The notes: a model not told the origin generated them from the letters alone. A stretch of 64,000 nt of DNA from Flavobacterium sp. LHD-80 (GCF_030929605.1 NZ_JAVFVS010000011.1:248001-312000); one strand, 5' to 3'. Counted from the first letter of the stretch, positions 8,406-16,197 are shown. Numbers and translations: made by a program.

Positions 8406-9020
8406 ATGAATCAGAAACACCAAGAAGATTTAGCACATATTCGTTCCATGATGGAGCGTTCTTCAAGATTTATATCCTTAAGCGGACTTTCAGGAGTTTT
8501 TGCTGGACTTTCGGCTTTGATTGGCGGTTTGTATGTTTACCAGCTTTTCAAAATAAATGGTATTGAGTATTTTACAGATGAGCATATTTTATTGACGGGT
8601 AATCTGGTTTCTCATTTGTTTTTAACTGGTGTTGTAATTTTAGTATGTGCTTTTGTTTTTGGAGCTTTTTTTACGATTAGAAAAAGCCGAAAATACAATT
8701 TGCCAATTTGGACATCGGCAACAAAAAATATGCTTTTCAATTTGGCTGTTCCCTTGGTGTCAGGAGGGCTATTTTGTGTGGCTTTAATATATCACGGATA
8801 TTATGGTTTAGTTGCGCCATCGACTTTGATATTTTACGGACTTGCAGTTATAAATGCCGAAAAATATACATTTTCGGATATAAAATATTTAGGCTTTTTA
8901 GAGCTTATTTTAGGAGGTATTTCGCTTTTTTATATAGGTTATGGTTTGATATTTTGGATCATTGGATTTGGAATCCTGCATATTATATACGGATTAGTGA
9001 TGTTCAAAAAATACAAATAA
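8406..9020 (+). CDS. polytopic membrane protein of unknown function
   Basis: The 204-residue product begins with a soluble, charged N terminus (about 1-20, H-Q-E-D-L-A-H-I-R-S-M-M-E-R-S-S), followed by five or six hydrophobic segments from residue 21 to the end and a short basic tail. I do not recognise a specific family. It is followed after 4 bases by a winged-helix regulator, and both precede a second membrane protein with the same operator, so the three genes probably form one regulon. The ATG lies 5 bases after the operator-like element. Confidence 0.8.
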   Translation: MNQKHQEDLAHIRSMMERSSRFISLSGLSGVFAGLSALIGGLYVYQLFKINGIEYFTDEHILLTGNLVSHLFLTGVVILVCAFVFGAFFTIRKSRKYNLPIWTSATKNMLFNLAVPLVSGGLFCVALIYHGYYGLVAPSTLIFYGLAVINAEKYTFSDIKYLGFLELILGGISLFYIGYGLIFWIIGFGILHIIYGLVMFKKYK

Positions 9021-9024
9021 CCCA

Positions 9025-9315
9025 ATGGGAATTATTGATAAACTAAATAAAGATTTTGAAAGCCGTGTCAGACTGGGTATTATGTCCGTTCTGATGGTTA
9101 ACGACTGGGTAGATTTTACCGAGATGAAAACGCTTTTGAATATCACCGATGGTAATTTAGCAAGTCATTCCTCTGCATTAGAAAAATCAGAATATATCGA
9201 GGTTAAAAAGGAATTTGTTGGCAAAAAGCCTAAAACATCTTATCAGGTAACACCGCTTGGCCGCGCGGCGTTCAAAGAGCACCTTTCTTATCTCGAAAAA
9301 TTAATGAAGTCCTAA
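9025..9315 (+). CDS. small winged-helix transcriptional regulator
   Basis: This 96-residue protein fits the single-domain winged-helix family (PF13601-like, related to MarR/PadR). The N-terminal helix is followed by a recognition region (T-D-G-N-L-A-S-H-S-S-A-L-E-K, about 48-61) and a beta wing (Y-I-E-V-K-K-E-F...K-T-S-Y-Q-V-T) with a closing helix. Such proteins usually repress their own operon from a palindromic site. It sits 4 bases downstream of the membrane gene at 8406 and 58 bases upstream of the one at 9374; the CTTTG-N5-CAAAGTACTTT element before each is the expected binding site. Confidence 0.88.
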   Translation: MGIIDKLNKDFESRVRLGIMSVLMVNDWVDFTEMKTLLNITDGNLASHSSALEKSEYIEVKKEFVGKKPKTSYQVTPLGRAAFKEHLSYLEKLMKS

Positions 9316-9339
9316 TAACTATATTTTTTTGTCTAACAA

Positions 9340-9360
9340 CTTTGAAAAACAAAGTACTTT
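9340..9360 (+). promoter_or_regulatory. operator-like element, copy 2
   Basis: CTTTG-AAAAA-CAAAGTACTTT has the same half-sites, spacing and AAAGTACTTT palindrome as the element at 8381-8401, and is likewise followed by TAATTA. CAACTTTG at 9337-9344 is a near-match to the -7 element. No convincing -33 element is seen. The ATG follows 13 bases later. Confidence 0.55.
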
Positions 9361-9373
9361 TAATTAAGTAATC

Positions 9374-10768
9374 ATGAAAAAACACCACATTATTTTTGTT
9401 TGCAGTTTTATTTTTTTACTGCTTTTTTATAGAGAAGATCCAGGACTTAACTGGTCTATTTTTGGACTTGTGCTAACTGGTTTTATTTGCTATTTTTTTC
9501 AGGATAAATTTACTGAGCGAACACATTTGCTATTAGTTGTAACATCAATTTTGTCATGTCTCGCTTTTGGTTGGTACGGTGATGCGCCTTCGTTTTTTGC
9601 AATGGCGTTATCAATATTATTTTTGCAGTTCAAAACCCAGGATAACAAATTAAAAATCGTTCAGATTTTTCCGCTGGTATTCTTAAACGGATTTACTTCA
9701 TTAGGACGCATTTGGATTTTTAAGCAATGGCTTCCAGAGAAGCAAATTCATAATAATTTTGCTAAAAAGTTGATTGCTTTTGTTTTAATTCCTGCTATTT
9801 TTCTAGGATTGTTTTTCGTTGTATATTCTTTTGGAAGCGAACATTTTTCTTCTCTTTTTACAGATTATCAATTAGATATTGATGTGCCACAGTTTTTATT
9901 GTTGAGCATTGCAGGGTTTTATATTTCGTTCAGTTTTTGGAATTACTGGGTCCCAGAAGTTTGCTATGAAAAAAATGAACTGCTTGACAATGAATTTAAA
10001 GATATAGCCGAAGTCAAAAATCAGAATACATTTTCGTTTCTTGATTTAGATTTCGAAAGAAGAAGTGGCGAAATTACTTTAGCACTTTTAAATTTGATGC
10101 TTTTGGTTTTTATTGCAACGTACAATTACGAACAGTTTTTTGAAGTAGTCGCAGCACAAGCTTCTAAACTAAGTGCTGATACGCATGAAAGAGTAAATGC
10201 TGTTATCTTTTCAATTCTGATGGCAGTTGGTGTAATCATGTTTTATTTTAAAGGCGGATTCAATTTTGATAAAAAAGCGACTTTTCTTAAAACACTTGCT
10301 AAAATCTGGATTTTTTTAAATGGAATTTTGATTGTAAGCACCATCATTAAAAATTCAGAATACATTTCATATTTTGGTTTAACTTACAAACGACTAGGAG
10401 TTTACGCTTTTCTTGTTTTAGCAATTATTGGTTTGTTTTATTCTTTTCTTAAAATTACAAAGCAAAAAACAAATGCTTATTTGGTGAATCAAATGGTTTG
10501 GTATTTTTATGGAACGGTTCTTTTATGCAGTTATGTGAATTGGGGAAATCTAATTACAAATTATAATATTTCTGTAAACAAAGGAGTGACGCCACAATTT
10601 CTAAGCAGTTTGAATTTTAATGATGACGCGCGAAGAGCTTATTTTCTTCAAAACCATTTAGATGGAGGCAAAACGGAAATACAAAGAGAAGAATTAATCG
10701 ATTTTTATCAAAATTCTACTTTTTTGTCGAAAGCTTTATATTATGATTTTCTAACGGAGAAAAAATAA
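9374..10768 (+). CDS. polytopic membrane protein, DUF4173-like
   Basis: The 464-residue product has ten or more hydrophobic segments over almost its whole length. Features I associate with DUF4173/DUF4153 membrane proteins are the loop with L-D-F-E-R-R-S-G-E-I-T-L-A-L-L-N and the late Y-K-R-L-G-V-Y. The C-terminal 60 residues are soluble (N-F-N-D-D-A-R-R-A-Y-F-L). Function is unknown. It has its own copy of the operator upstream and a terminator downstream, and is probably co-regulated with the membrane protein at 8406 by the winged-helix protein. Confidence 0.75.
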   Translation: MKKHHIIFVCSFIFLLLFYREDPGLNWSIFGLVLTGFICYFFQDKFTERTHLLLVVTSILSCLAFGWYGDAPSFFAMALSILFLQFKTQDNKLKIVQIFPLVFLNGFTSLGRIWIFKQWLPEKQIHNNFAKKLIAFVLIPAIFLGLFFVVYSFGSEHFSSLFTDYQLDIDVPQFLLLSIAGFYISFSFWNYWVPEVCYEKNELLDNEFKDIAEVKNQNTFSFLDLDFERRSGEITLALLNLMLLVFIATYNYEQFFEVVAAQASKLSADTHERVNAVIFSILMAVGVIMFYFKGGFNFDKKATFLKTLAKIWIFLNGILIVSTIIKNSEYISYFGLTYKRLGVYAFLVLAIIGLFYSFLKITKQKTNAYLVNQMVWYFYGTVLLCSYVNWGNLITNYNISVNKGVTPQFLSSLNFNDDARRAYFLQNHLDGGKTEIQREELIDFYQNSTFLSKALYYDFLTEKK

Positions 10769-10773
10769 AAATT

Positions 10774-10809
10774 AAAAAGTCCGAACTGTTTTACGGTTCG
10801 GACTTTTTT
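10774..10809. terminator. bidirectional terminator between convergent genes
   Basis: Stem AAAAAGTCCGAAC / GGTTCGGACTTTTT with A and T runs on both sides, between the stop codons of the DUF4173-like gene (plus) and the pseudouridine synthase (minus). Confidence 0.85.
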
Positions 10810-10820
10810 ATGTGTTTATT

Positions 10821-11645
10821 TTAATTATCTCCTTTTTTCTTAAATCTTGGATCATGTTTCGATATAAACGTTGTTCTTCGATTTGAAGCTGGTTTCGGAC
10901 TTTCAACTTTCGGTAAACTAGCTTCCTCCGTTTTGCTTGAAGGTTCAATCAACTGATTTAATTCTTTGATTTCATCATCAGTCAAATCGCGATAGCGTCC
11001 AACCGGAACATCCAAAGAAATATTAATAATTCTAATACGTTTCAAAGCCGTAACATCATAACCCAAATACTCGGTCATTCTACGAATTTGACGGTTCAAA
11101 CCTTGCGTCAAAATAATCTTGAAAGTGTATTTACTAATTTGTTCCACTTTACATTTTCGGGTAACCGTGTCCAAAATCGGAACTCCATTTCCCATTCGTT
11201 CTATAAAACGATCGGTAATTGGTCGGTTTACCGTAACCGTATATTCTTTTTCGTGATTGTTTCTGGCGCGTAAAATTTTGTTTACGATGTCACCGTCATT
11301 GGTCATAAAAATCAGTCCTTCACTGGCTTTATCCAATCTTCCAATTGGAAAAATACGTTTCGGGTAATTAATATAATCTACAATATTGTTTCGAACTTCA
11401 AGATTCGTTGTGCATTCAATTCCAACCGGTTTGTTAAAAGCCAAATACACTAACTTTTCGTGCTTCTCCACGATTAATTTTCCATCGATGCGTACTTCAT
11501 CATCTGGCGAAACTTTCGTCCCCATTTCCGGTACAGCACCATTTATTGTTACACGTCCTTCCTCAATTAATTTATCGGCCTCACGACGAGAACAATAGCC
11601 GGTTTCTCCAATAAATTTATTCAGACGTTTTAAATTCTCTTCCAT
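10821..11645 (-). CDS. rluF: RluF-type 23S rRNA pseudouridine synthase
   Basis: The 274-residue protein has an N-terminal S4 RNA-binding domain (about 5-55, L-N-K-F-I-G-E-T-G-Y-C-S-R-R-E-A-D) and an RsuA/RluB/E/F catalytic domain. The catalytic-Asp motif is G-R-L-D-K-A-S-E-G-L, followed by T-N-D-G-D and H-E-K-E-Y. The Y-C-S-R-R-E-A-D start and R-Q-I-R-R-M-T-E-Y-L-G-Y block fit RluF, which acts on the helix of 23S rRNA containing U2604; RluB cannot be fully excluded. The last 35 residues are a basic, disordered tail typical of Bacteroidota members. Confidence 0.88.
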   Translation of the reverse strand: MEENLKRLNKFIGETGYCSRREADKLIEEGRVTINGAVPEMGTKVSPDDEVRIDGKLIVEKHEKLVYLAFNKPVGIECTTNLEVRNNIVDYINYPKRIFPIGRLDKASEGLIFMTNDGDIVNKILRARNNHEKEYTVTVNRPITDRFIERMGNGVPILDTVTRKCKVEQISKYTFKIILTQGLNRQIRRMTEYLGYDVTALKRIRIINISLDVPVGRYRDLTDDEIKELNQLIEPSSKTEEASLPKVESPKPASNRRTTFISKHDPRFKKKGDN

Positions 11646-11715
11646 ACTGCAAAAATAGGCAAAAGTTTAGACTTCTTGGAATTTTAGATTTTAGACTTCT
11701 TAGATTTCCACAATC

Positions 11716-11820
11716 TTGTCATTCCGAGGAACGAGGAATCTCCGCAAGTAGCTCGACAAAGATTGTTCGCTTTTCTATGCGGAGTTACTTGCGGAGATTC
11801 CTCGTTCCTCGGAATGACAA
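11716..11820. repeat. perfect 35-bp inverted repeat (CATTCCGAGGAACGAGG type)
   Basis: Arms at 11716-11750 and 11786-11820 are exact reverse complements over 35 bases around a 35-base loop. The arm contains CATTCCGAGGAACGAGGAAT. A diverged copy is at 14204-14307 and a half copy at 53013-53038. The region has no gene. Confidence 0.9.
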
Positions 11821-11883
11821 AACTGGGTTTGGATAATCGAAAAAAACTTAGAACCTTAGCAACTCAGAACCTCAGAACCTTTT

Positions 11884-12228
11884 TTAAGAATGAAATTCTG
11901 AACTATCCTGAGGCGTCTCTTTCCGATCAAACATCCCATAATCACGAACAACATTCGCAATTCTCAAATGATAATCTTTAAAAACTTCATTTCTGCCTTT
12001 TGCTTGTGCATGGCGATGCATTTCCAGATTTCGCCATTGCTGAATGCTTTCTTCATCTCTCCAAAAAGACAAAGACAAAACTTTTTCAGGATTGCTAAAA
12101 CTCTGAAAACGTTCAATCGAAATAAAGCCTTCAATGTGGTCTAATTCAGGACGCAAGTTCAAAGCAATATCCAAATATTCTTCTTTTTTTCCTTCGTTCG
12201 GAATAACTTCAAAAATTACAGCTATCAT
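11884..12228 (-). CDS. ABM-fold monooxygenase-like protein
   Basis: This 114-residue single-domain protein resembles the antibiotic biosynthesis monooxygenase (ABM, dimeric ferredoxin-like) family: I-A-V-I-F-E-V-I-P first strand, then P-E-L-D-H-I-E-G-F-I-S-I-E-R-F, and S-L-S-F-W-R-D-E-E-S-I-Q-Q-W with H-R-H-A-Q-A-K-G. Such proteins act as cofactor-free monooxygenases, heme-degrading enzymes or simple binders. It lies 11 bases downstream of the P450 gene on the same strand, so both are probably one transcript and may act on the same small molecule. Confidence 0.85.
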   Translation of the reverse strand: MIAVIFEVIPNEGKKEEYLDIALNLRPELDHIEGFISIERFQSFSNPEKVLSLSFWRDEESIQQWRNLEMHRHAQAKGRNEVFKDYHLRIANVVRDYGMFDRKETPQDSSEFHS

Positions 12229-12239
12229 ATTTTTATTTT

Positions 12240-13391
12240 TTATTGTAATGAAATCCAGATTGTCTTTGGTAATCTGGCGTTGATCATGGGTTCGTATTGA
12301 ATATTGTTTTCTAAAAGTTGTATCGTTTTATAGTTATCAAATAAAAACCATAAAGCGTCAGTTGCTAACTGAATCGAAAAATATTTTGCCAGACACATAT
12401 GTCCACCAATTCCGAAAGTTAGATTTTCATTATTATTGCTTCTTCCAATGTCAAAGTTAATTGGATTTTTAAACTTTTCAGAATCGCGGTTAGCCGATGC
12501 AAGCACGACTAAAATTGGATCATTTTTTTTAATTAGGCTTTCGCCGATGTAAAAATCTTCAGTCGCAATTCGTCTGGTATTATGAATTGGAGGATCAAAA
12601 CGCAAAGTTTCAATAACCGATTTTTGTATTTCGATTTTATTCGAAAATGTTTTATTATTAAGAATTTGTAGCAAAGAATTGCTCAAAATTCCTCTTCCGG
12701 CATCATAACTCTGAATAAATAAACCGATTAAATTACTAATGCTTATTGTTTTGATTTCGTCAAGCGAAAGAGAATTTGATTGTAAAATTTTGGCTAACAA
12801 AGATTCGTAAAAATCTAATGAAGAAAGCTGTTTTTCTACAATCGAAAAGATTGCTGACGAAATTTTATTTATAGATTCGACTTGCGCTTCTGTTTTCTGC
12901 GGAAGCATTATTTTAACCAAATATTCAATTTGATTTGAAATAAATTCACAATCCTTTTCTTCAAAACCAAAACTTTTCGAAATAACCAAAACAGGCAATT
13001 TTTTACAAACCGAATTTACCCAATCGATTTTATGCTTTGCTAAGTTGCTTTTTATTAAATCAGAAATAATCGAATTAATATTGACAGATTTCATGTTTGA
13101 AAACAACAACATTGCGATTTCTTTTGAAATTTCATGCTGAATTCCGTTTGATAATCGAGTAAGATTATTTAAAATTTCTAAAGCCTTTTTATTCAGTTTT
13201 TGTTCATTATTTCGATTTACAACTGGAATTTCGGCTTTCGGATTTTTCAAAATAGAAACACAATCTTCATAAGAATAAATTGCCCATATTTTATTCGTTT
13301 CATCCCAAAAAACAGGATTGTTATGCAACATAGTTTTATAGATCAAATAAGGATTGCCGATCTCAGATTGAAGGAATAAAGTCGAATTCAT
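12240..13391 (-). CDS. cytochrome P450 with atypical I-helix
   Basis: From the ATG at 13391 the product is 383 residues (a TTG at 13409 would add six). P450 signs are E-T-L-R (ExxR, about 261-264), the S-A-N-R-D loop, and the heme loop F-G-I-G-G-H-M-C with Cys at about 333. The I-helix reads D-A-G-R-G-I where most P450s have A-G-x-(D/E)-T, so the acid/alcohol pair for oxygen activation is missing. Either it uses peroxide or a different mechanism, or the substrate supplies the group. No ferredoxin or reductase gene is near. It is divergent from an ArsR-type regulator and followed by an ABM protein. It is soluble, with no membrane anchor. Confidence 0.88.
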   Translation of the reverse strand: MNSTLFLQSEIGNPYLIYKTMLHNNPVFWDETNKIWAIYSYEDCVSILKNPKAEIPVVNRNNEQKLNKKALEILNNLTRLSNGIQHEISKEIAMLLFSNMKSVNINSIISDLIKSNLAKHKIDWVNSVCKKLPVLVISKSFGFEEKDCEFISNQIEYLVKIMLPQKTEAQVESINKISSAIFSIVEKQLSSLDFYESLLAKILQSNSLSLDEIKTISISNLIGLFIQSYDAGRGILSNSLLQILNNKTFSNKIEIQKSVIETLRFDPPIHNTRRIATEDFYIGESLIKKNDPILVVLASANRDSEKFKNPINFDIGRSNNNENLTFGIGGHMCLAKYFSIQLATDALWFLFDNYKTIQLLENNIQYEPMINARLPKTIWISLQ

Positions 13392-13406
13392 GTTGAATGT
13401 TTTTGA

Positions 13407-13424
13407 CAAAGTTATTTAACTTTA
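13407..13424. promoter_or_regulatory. divergent promoters with palindromic operator
   Basis: AAAGTTA-TT-TAACTTT (13408-13423) is a perfect 16-bp palindrome in the 62-bp gap between the P450 start and the preferred regulator start. It covers the minus-strand -7 element TAACTTTG (complement of 13407-13414) and a plus-strand near-match TAACTTTA (13417-13424). This suits an ArsR-type dimer repressing both directions. Confidence 0.55.
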
Positions 13425-13453
13425 CAAAGCAATACTTCAGTCTGCGCTTAACT

Positions 13454-14146
13454 ATGAATATCGAAATGGAAGATCAATTTATAAAAACGGCATCATTAAT
13501 TGGCGACCCAACGCGCGCCTCAATTCTGTGGACTTTAATGGATGGCAGAGCTTTTACAGCTACAGAATTAGCTGTTTCTGTAAATACGTCACCGCAAAAT
13601 ATAAGCATGCATTTAGGGAAATTGCTCGATGCCGATTTGCTTTGTGTAGAAAAACAAGGCCGTCATAAATATTATAGATTTTCGAATAAAGAAGTTGCAT
13701 ATGCGCTTGAAGCAATGGCAAATCTTGTCCCGAAGCCAGTTGTTCCTTCAAAAAATAAACCCGAAAAATATCCTCCAATAAAATTCTGCAGAACCTGTTA
13801 CGATCATTTGGCTGGAAAAATTGGAGTTGCTTTGACCGATAGTTTATTGGAACAAAATATACTTGTAGAGAAAAACAACGCTTTCGAAATTAGCCGAGAA
13901 GGAGAAAAATGGTTTTATGATTTTGGAATTAATTTAGAAGAAGCTCAAAAACAAAAACGAATATTTTTGAAACCTTGCCTGGATTGGAGCGAACGAAGAA
14001 ATCATATTGCCGGTTCAGTTGGAACTTTGCTTTTCAATAAAATGATAAAAGAAGACTGGCTTAGAAAAACCGAAAATTCAAGAGCAATAATTGTCACCGG
14101 AAAAGGAGAGGTGGCGTTGTTGAAGTATTTTAAGATTGTTATTTAG
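13454..14146 (+). CDS. ArsR-family winged-helix regulator with C-terminal extension
   Basis: From the ATG at 13454 the product is 230 residues (an in-frame ATG at 13397 would add 19 and overlap the divergent promoter). The HTH (about 12-80) has G-D-P-T-R-A-S-I-L-W-T-L-M-D-G and S-P-Q-N-I-S-M-H-L-G-K-L-L. The extension carries the subfamily motifs F-C-R-T-C-Y-D-H-L-A-G-K-I-G-V (Cys112, Cys115) and L-K-P-C-L-D-W-S-E-R-R-N-H (Cys175). Whether the cysteines bind metal or sense redox is unknown. Divergent placement and a palindrome over both promoters suggest it represses the P450/ABM operon and itself. Confidence 0.88.
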   Translation: MNIEMEDQFIKTASLIGDPTRASILWTLMDGRAFTATELAVSVNTSPQNISMHLGKLLDADLLCVEKQGRHKYYRFSNKEVAYALEAMANLVPKPVVPSKNKPEKYPPIKFCRTCYDHLAGKIGVALTDSLLEQNILVEKNNAFEISREGEKWFYDFGINLEEAQKQKRIFLKPCLDWSERRNHIAGSVGTLLFNKMIKEDWLRKTENSRAIIVTGKGEVALLKYFKIVI

Positions 14147-14203
14147 TCAACTTAGACTTATTAGATTGTTGGACTTCTTAGAAGTTTAGACTTTAGATAA
14201 AGT

Positions 14204-14307
14204 TTGTCATTCCGAGGAACGAGGAATCTCCACGAGTAGCTCTACAAAGATTGACAATTTTAGGAACGGAGTTTCTTGCGGAGATTCCTCGTTCCTCAGA
14301 ATGACAA
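14204..14307. repeat. diverged copy of the 35-bp inverted repeat
   Basis: Arms 14204-14238 and 14273-14307 match the arms at 11716 and 11786 with a few changes (for example CTCCACGAGTA for CTCCGCAAGTA). The loop is 34 bases and contains TCTACAAAGATTGAC, like the loop of the first copy. Confidence 0.85.
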
Positions 14308-14343
14308 TATTGTGGAAAATGTTCTATAAAAAAACTTAGTGTC

Positions 14344-15294
14344 TTAGCGACTTAGTGGCTCAGAACCTTCAGAAAAAAGAAACTCAATCACCTTATCATA
14401 CAATTCATCATCATGCATTCCGTGGCCTAAACCTTTGGTTTCAATAAATTGGCTGTTTTTCCAGTTACTGGCGATTTTTTTTCCTTCTTCAAAAGCAACA
14501 ATTTTGTCTGAAGTATCATGCGCAATTAAGCCAGGAACATTAAATACTGAAGCAAATTTCTGTCCCGAAAAATCTTCTAATTTAAAGTTGAAACGTTCCA
14601 TGAATTTGCTTTCCAAAAGTGAAAACATTTTGGTGTTTAAACTCAACATTGAAACGTAATTGTCAATCAAGGTTTTTAATTCGGATGGAGCTCCCAAAAT
14701 CACCATTTTATTTATGCTCGTATTCGGAAATAAATATTGATGATACACGCAAGCGGCGCCTCCAATAGAATGTCCAATAATAATTTTCGGCTGATATTTT
14801 TCTACAGCTTTATTGATGAATTCAGCATAAAGCGGGACGTTGAATTCTTTTCCACTGCTTTGTCCGTGCGCGGGTGCATCAATAGCAATAATTGTACTTC
14901 CAGATTTTTGAAGATGTGGCAAGGTTTTTTTCCAGCGTGAAGCATTGCTTTCCCAGCCGTGAACTAGTAAAATTTTGGTTTCATTTCCTTTCCAAACATA
15001 CGTCTGAAAATGATGTTCGTTATGATGAAAGGTTTCGGTTTCTGTGTTTTTTAAAACTTTAGGTAATGTTTCTTTCTGCAATCTGCCAATTCTCGGCTGA
15101 CTGAAAAGTGCATATGAAAGTTCAACAGCTTTTTGCGGACGAACATAACTTAAAAAGTTAATATATGATCCAACTGATTTTAATGTGATAAAACGAATTC
15201 CTTTTTTAATTCCCAAAACAAGTAATTTAAATGTAAAATAATATGCGGGAATCGATTTAAAAAAGTTTCGCCACGAATTACACAAATTTAGCAC
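14344..15294 (-). CDS. alpha/beta hydrolase
   Basis: The 316-residue frame has the alpha/beta-hydrolase set: oxyanion-hole H-G-W-E-S-N, D-A-P-A-H-G, nucleophile elbow G-H-S-I-G-G, acid region H-D-T-S-D-K-I-V and His in L-G-H-G-M. Substrate is unknown. No ATG occurs before the catalytic domain: the start must be GTG at 15294, which lies in an intergenic inverted repeat, or a later TTG, so the first 15-30 residues are uncertain. The last six residues and the stop also come from repeat sequence (CTTAGCGACTTAGTGGCTCAG). A hydrophobic stretch near 20-30 could be a membrane anchor. Confidence 0.85.
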   Translation of the reverse strand: MLNLCNSWRNFFKSIPAYYFTFKLLVLGIKKGIRFITLKSVGSYINFLSYVRPQKAVELSYALFSQPRIGRLQKETLPKVLKNTETETFHHNEHHFQTYVWKGNETKILLVHGWESNASRWKKTLPHLQKSGSTIIAIDAPAHGQSSGKEFNVPLYAEFINKAVEKYQPKIIIGHSIGGAACVYHQYLFPNTSINKMVILGAPSELKTLIDNYVSMLSLNTKMFSLLESKFMERFNFKLEDFSGQKFASVFNVPGLIAHDTSDKIVAFEEGKKIASNWKNSQFIETKGLGHGMHDDELYDKVIEFLFSEGSEPLSR

Positions 15295-15358
15295 GAATTT
15301 TTATTCCATTTAGGAACAAATTAAAAATTAGTGGAAATTAGTGTCATTCGTGGCGAAA
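15266..15358. repeat. CGCCACGAATT-type inverted repeat
   Basis: TTTCGCCACGAATTACAC on the left and GTGTCATTCGTGGCGAAA on the right form an 18-bp inverted repeat with one mismatch. The same word family is at 31767-31880. The left arm overlaps the start of the alpha/beta hydrolase frame. Confidence 0.8.
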
Positions 15359-15366
15359 AATAAGTG

Positions 15367-15396
15367 CAAAAAAAAAGTCCCGATTTAATCGGGACT
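15367..15396 (-). terminator. terminator of the DUF164/Nif3 operon
   Basis: Stem AGTCCCGAT / ATCGGGACT (15376-15396) with a 3-base loop, followed on the minus strand by a long T run, 8 bases after the stop of the coiled-coil gene. Confidence 0.85.
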
Positions 15397-15404
15397 CGTG
15401 TTAT

Positions 15405-16184
15405 TTAGAATTTAGAGAACAATTGTTCCATTTTTTCTTTTTCTTCTTCAGCTAATTGAGTATCAACTAAAATTCTTCCAGAATGCTCATCAGTGATGAT
15501 TTTCTTTCTTGAAGCGATCTCAACTTGAGTTTGTGGTGGAATCGTAAAGAAAGATCCAGCAGAAGCTCCTCTTTCGATAGAAACTACAGCTAATCCGTTA
15601 CGAACACTGCTTCTGATTCTGTTGTAAGCAGCTAATAATCTGTCTTCGATTTGAGCAGCAAACTCCGCTGATTTCTCAGATAAGAAGATTTCTTCTTTTT
15701 GAGTTTCAGCCATAATTGCATCAAGTTCAGATTTTTTATGTTTTAAATGAGAGCTTTTTGCGTCAAGTTTTTCTTTTAAGTTAGAAATAACTTCTTTTTT
15801 ATGTTCGATAGAAGCTTTCATTTCTTTGATTTGCTTTTCAGCCAATTGAATTTCCAATTCTTGAAATTCAACCTCTTTAGTCAAAGAATTAAATTCTCTG
15901 TTATTACGAACTGATTCTTGTTGTTTTGTGTATTTTTTGATAACTTCTTTGTGCTCCTCAATAGCAATTTTCTTTGCTTTGATTTGCTCCTCAATCACTT
16001 CAAGTTCACCTTTCAGTTTCTCTGAACGAGTGCTCAAACCTGCAACTTCATCTTCTAAATCTTCAACCTCTAAAGGAAGTTCTCCTCTAACGTTTCTGAT
16101 TTCGTCAATTCTAGAGTCAATAAGCTGTAAATCGTATATTGCTCTTAACTTGTCCTCAACACTTAATTCTTTCGTATTCGCCAT
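15405..16184 (-). CDS. coiled-coil DUF164 (zf-RING_7-like) protein without zinc cysteines
   Basis: This 259-residue protein has a long antiparallel coiled coil (about 20-185) and a C-terminal domain matching DUF164/C4 zinc-ribbon proteins (S-V-R-N-G-L-A-V-V-S-I-E-R...I-P-P-Q-T-Q...S-G-R-I-L). The usual C-x-x-C pairs are replaced by G-A-S-A and E-H-S-G; there is no Cys in the domain, so zinc binding is lost. The biochemical role of the family is unsettled. It is 13 bases downstream of the Nif3-like gene, a pairing I recall as conserved in Bacteroidota. ATG start. Confidence 0.85.
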   Translation of the reverse strand: MANTKELSVEDKLRAIYDLQLIDSRIDEIRNVRGELPLEVEDLEDEVAGLSTRSEKLKGELEVIEEQIKAKKIAIEEHKEVIKKYTKQQESVRNNREFNSLTKEVEFQELEIQLAEKQIKEMKASIEHKKEVISNLKEKLDAKSSHLKHKKSELDAIMAETQKEEIFLSEKSAEFAAQIEDRLLAAYNRIRSSVRNGLAVVSIERGASAGSFFTIPPQTQVEIASRKKIITDEHSGRILVDTQLAEEEKEKMEQLFSKF

Positions 16185-16197
16185 ATTCTATAAGTTT

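Noticed and set aside
11763..11981. 72-codon plus ORF beginning in the repeat
   Set aside because: It lies in the 35-bp inverted repeat arm and antisense to the ABM gene end.
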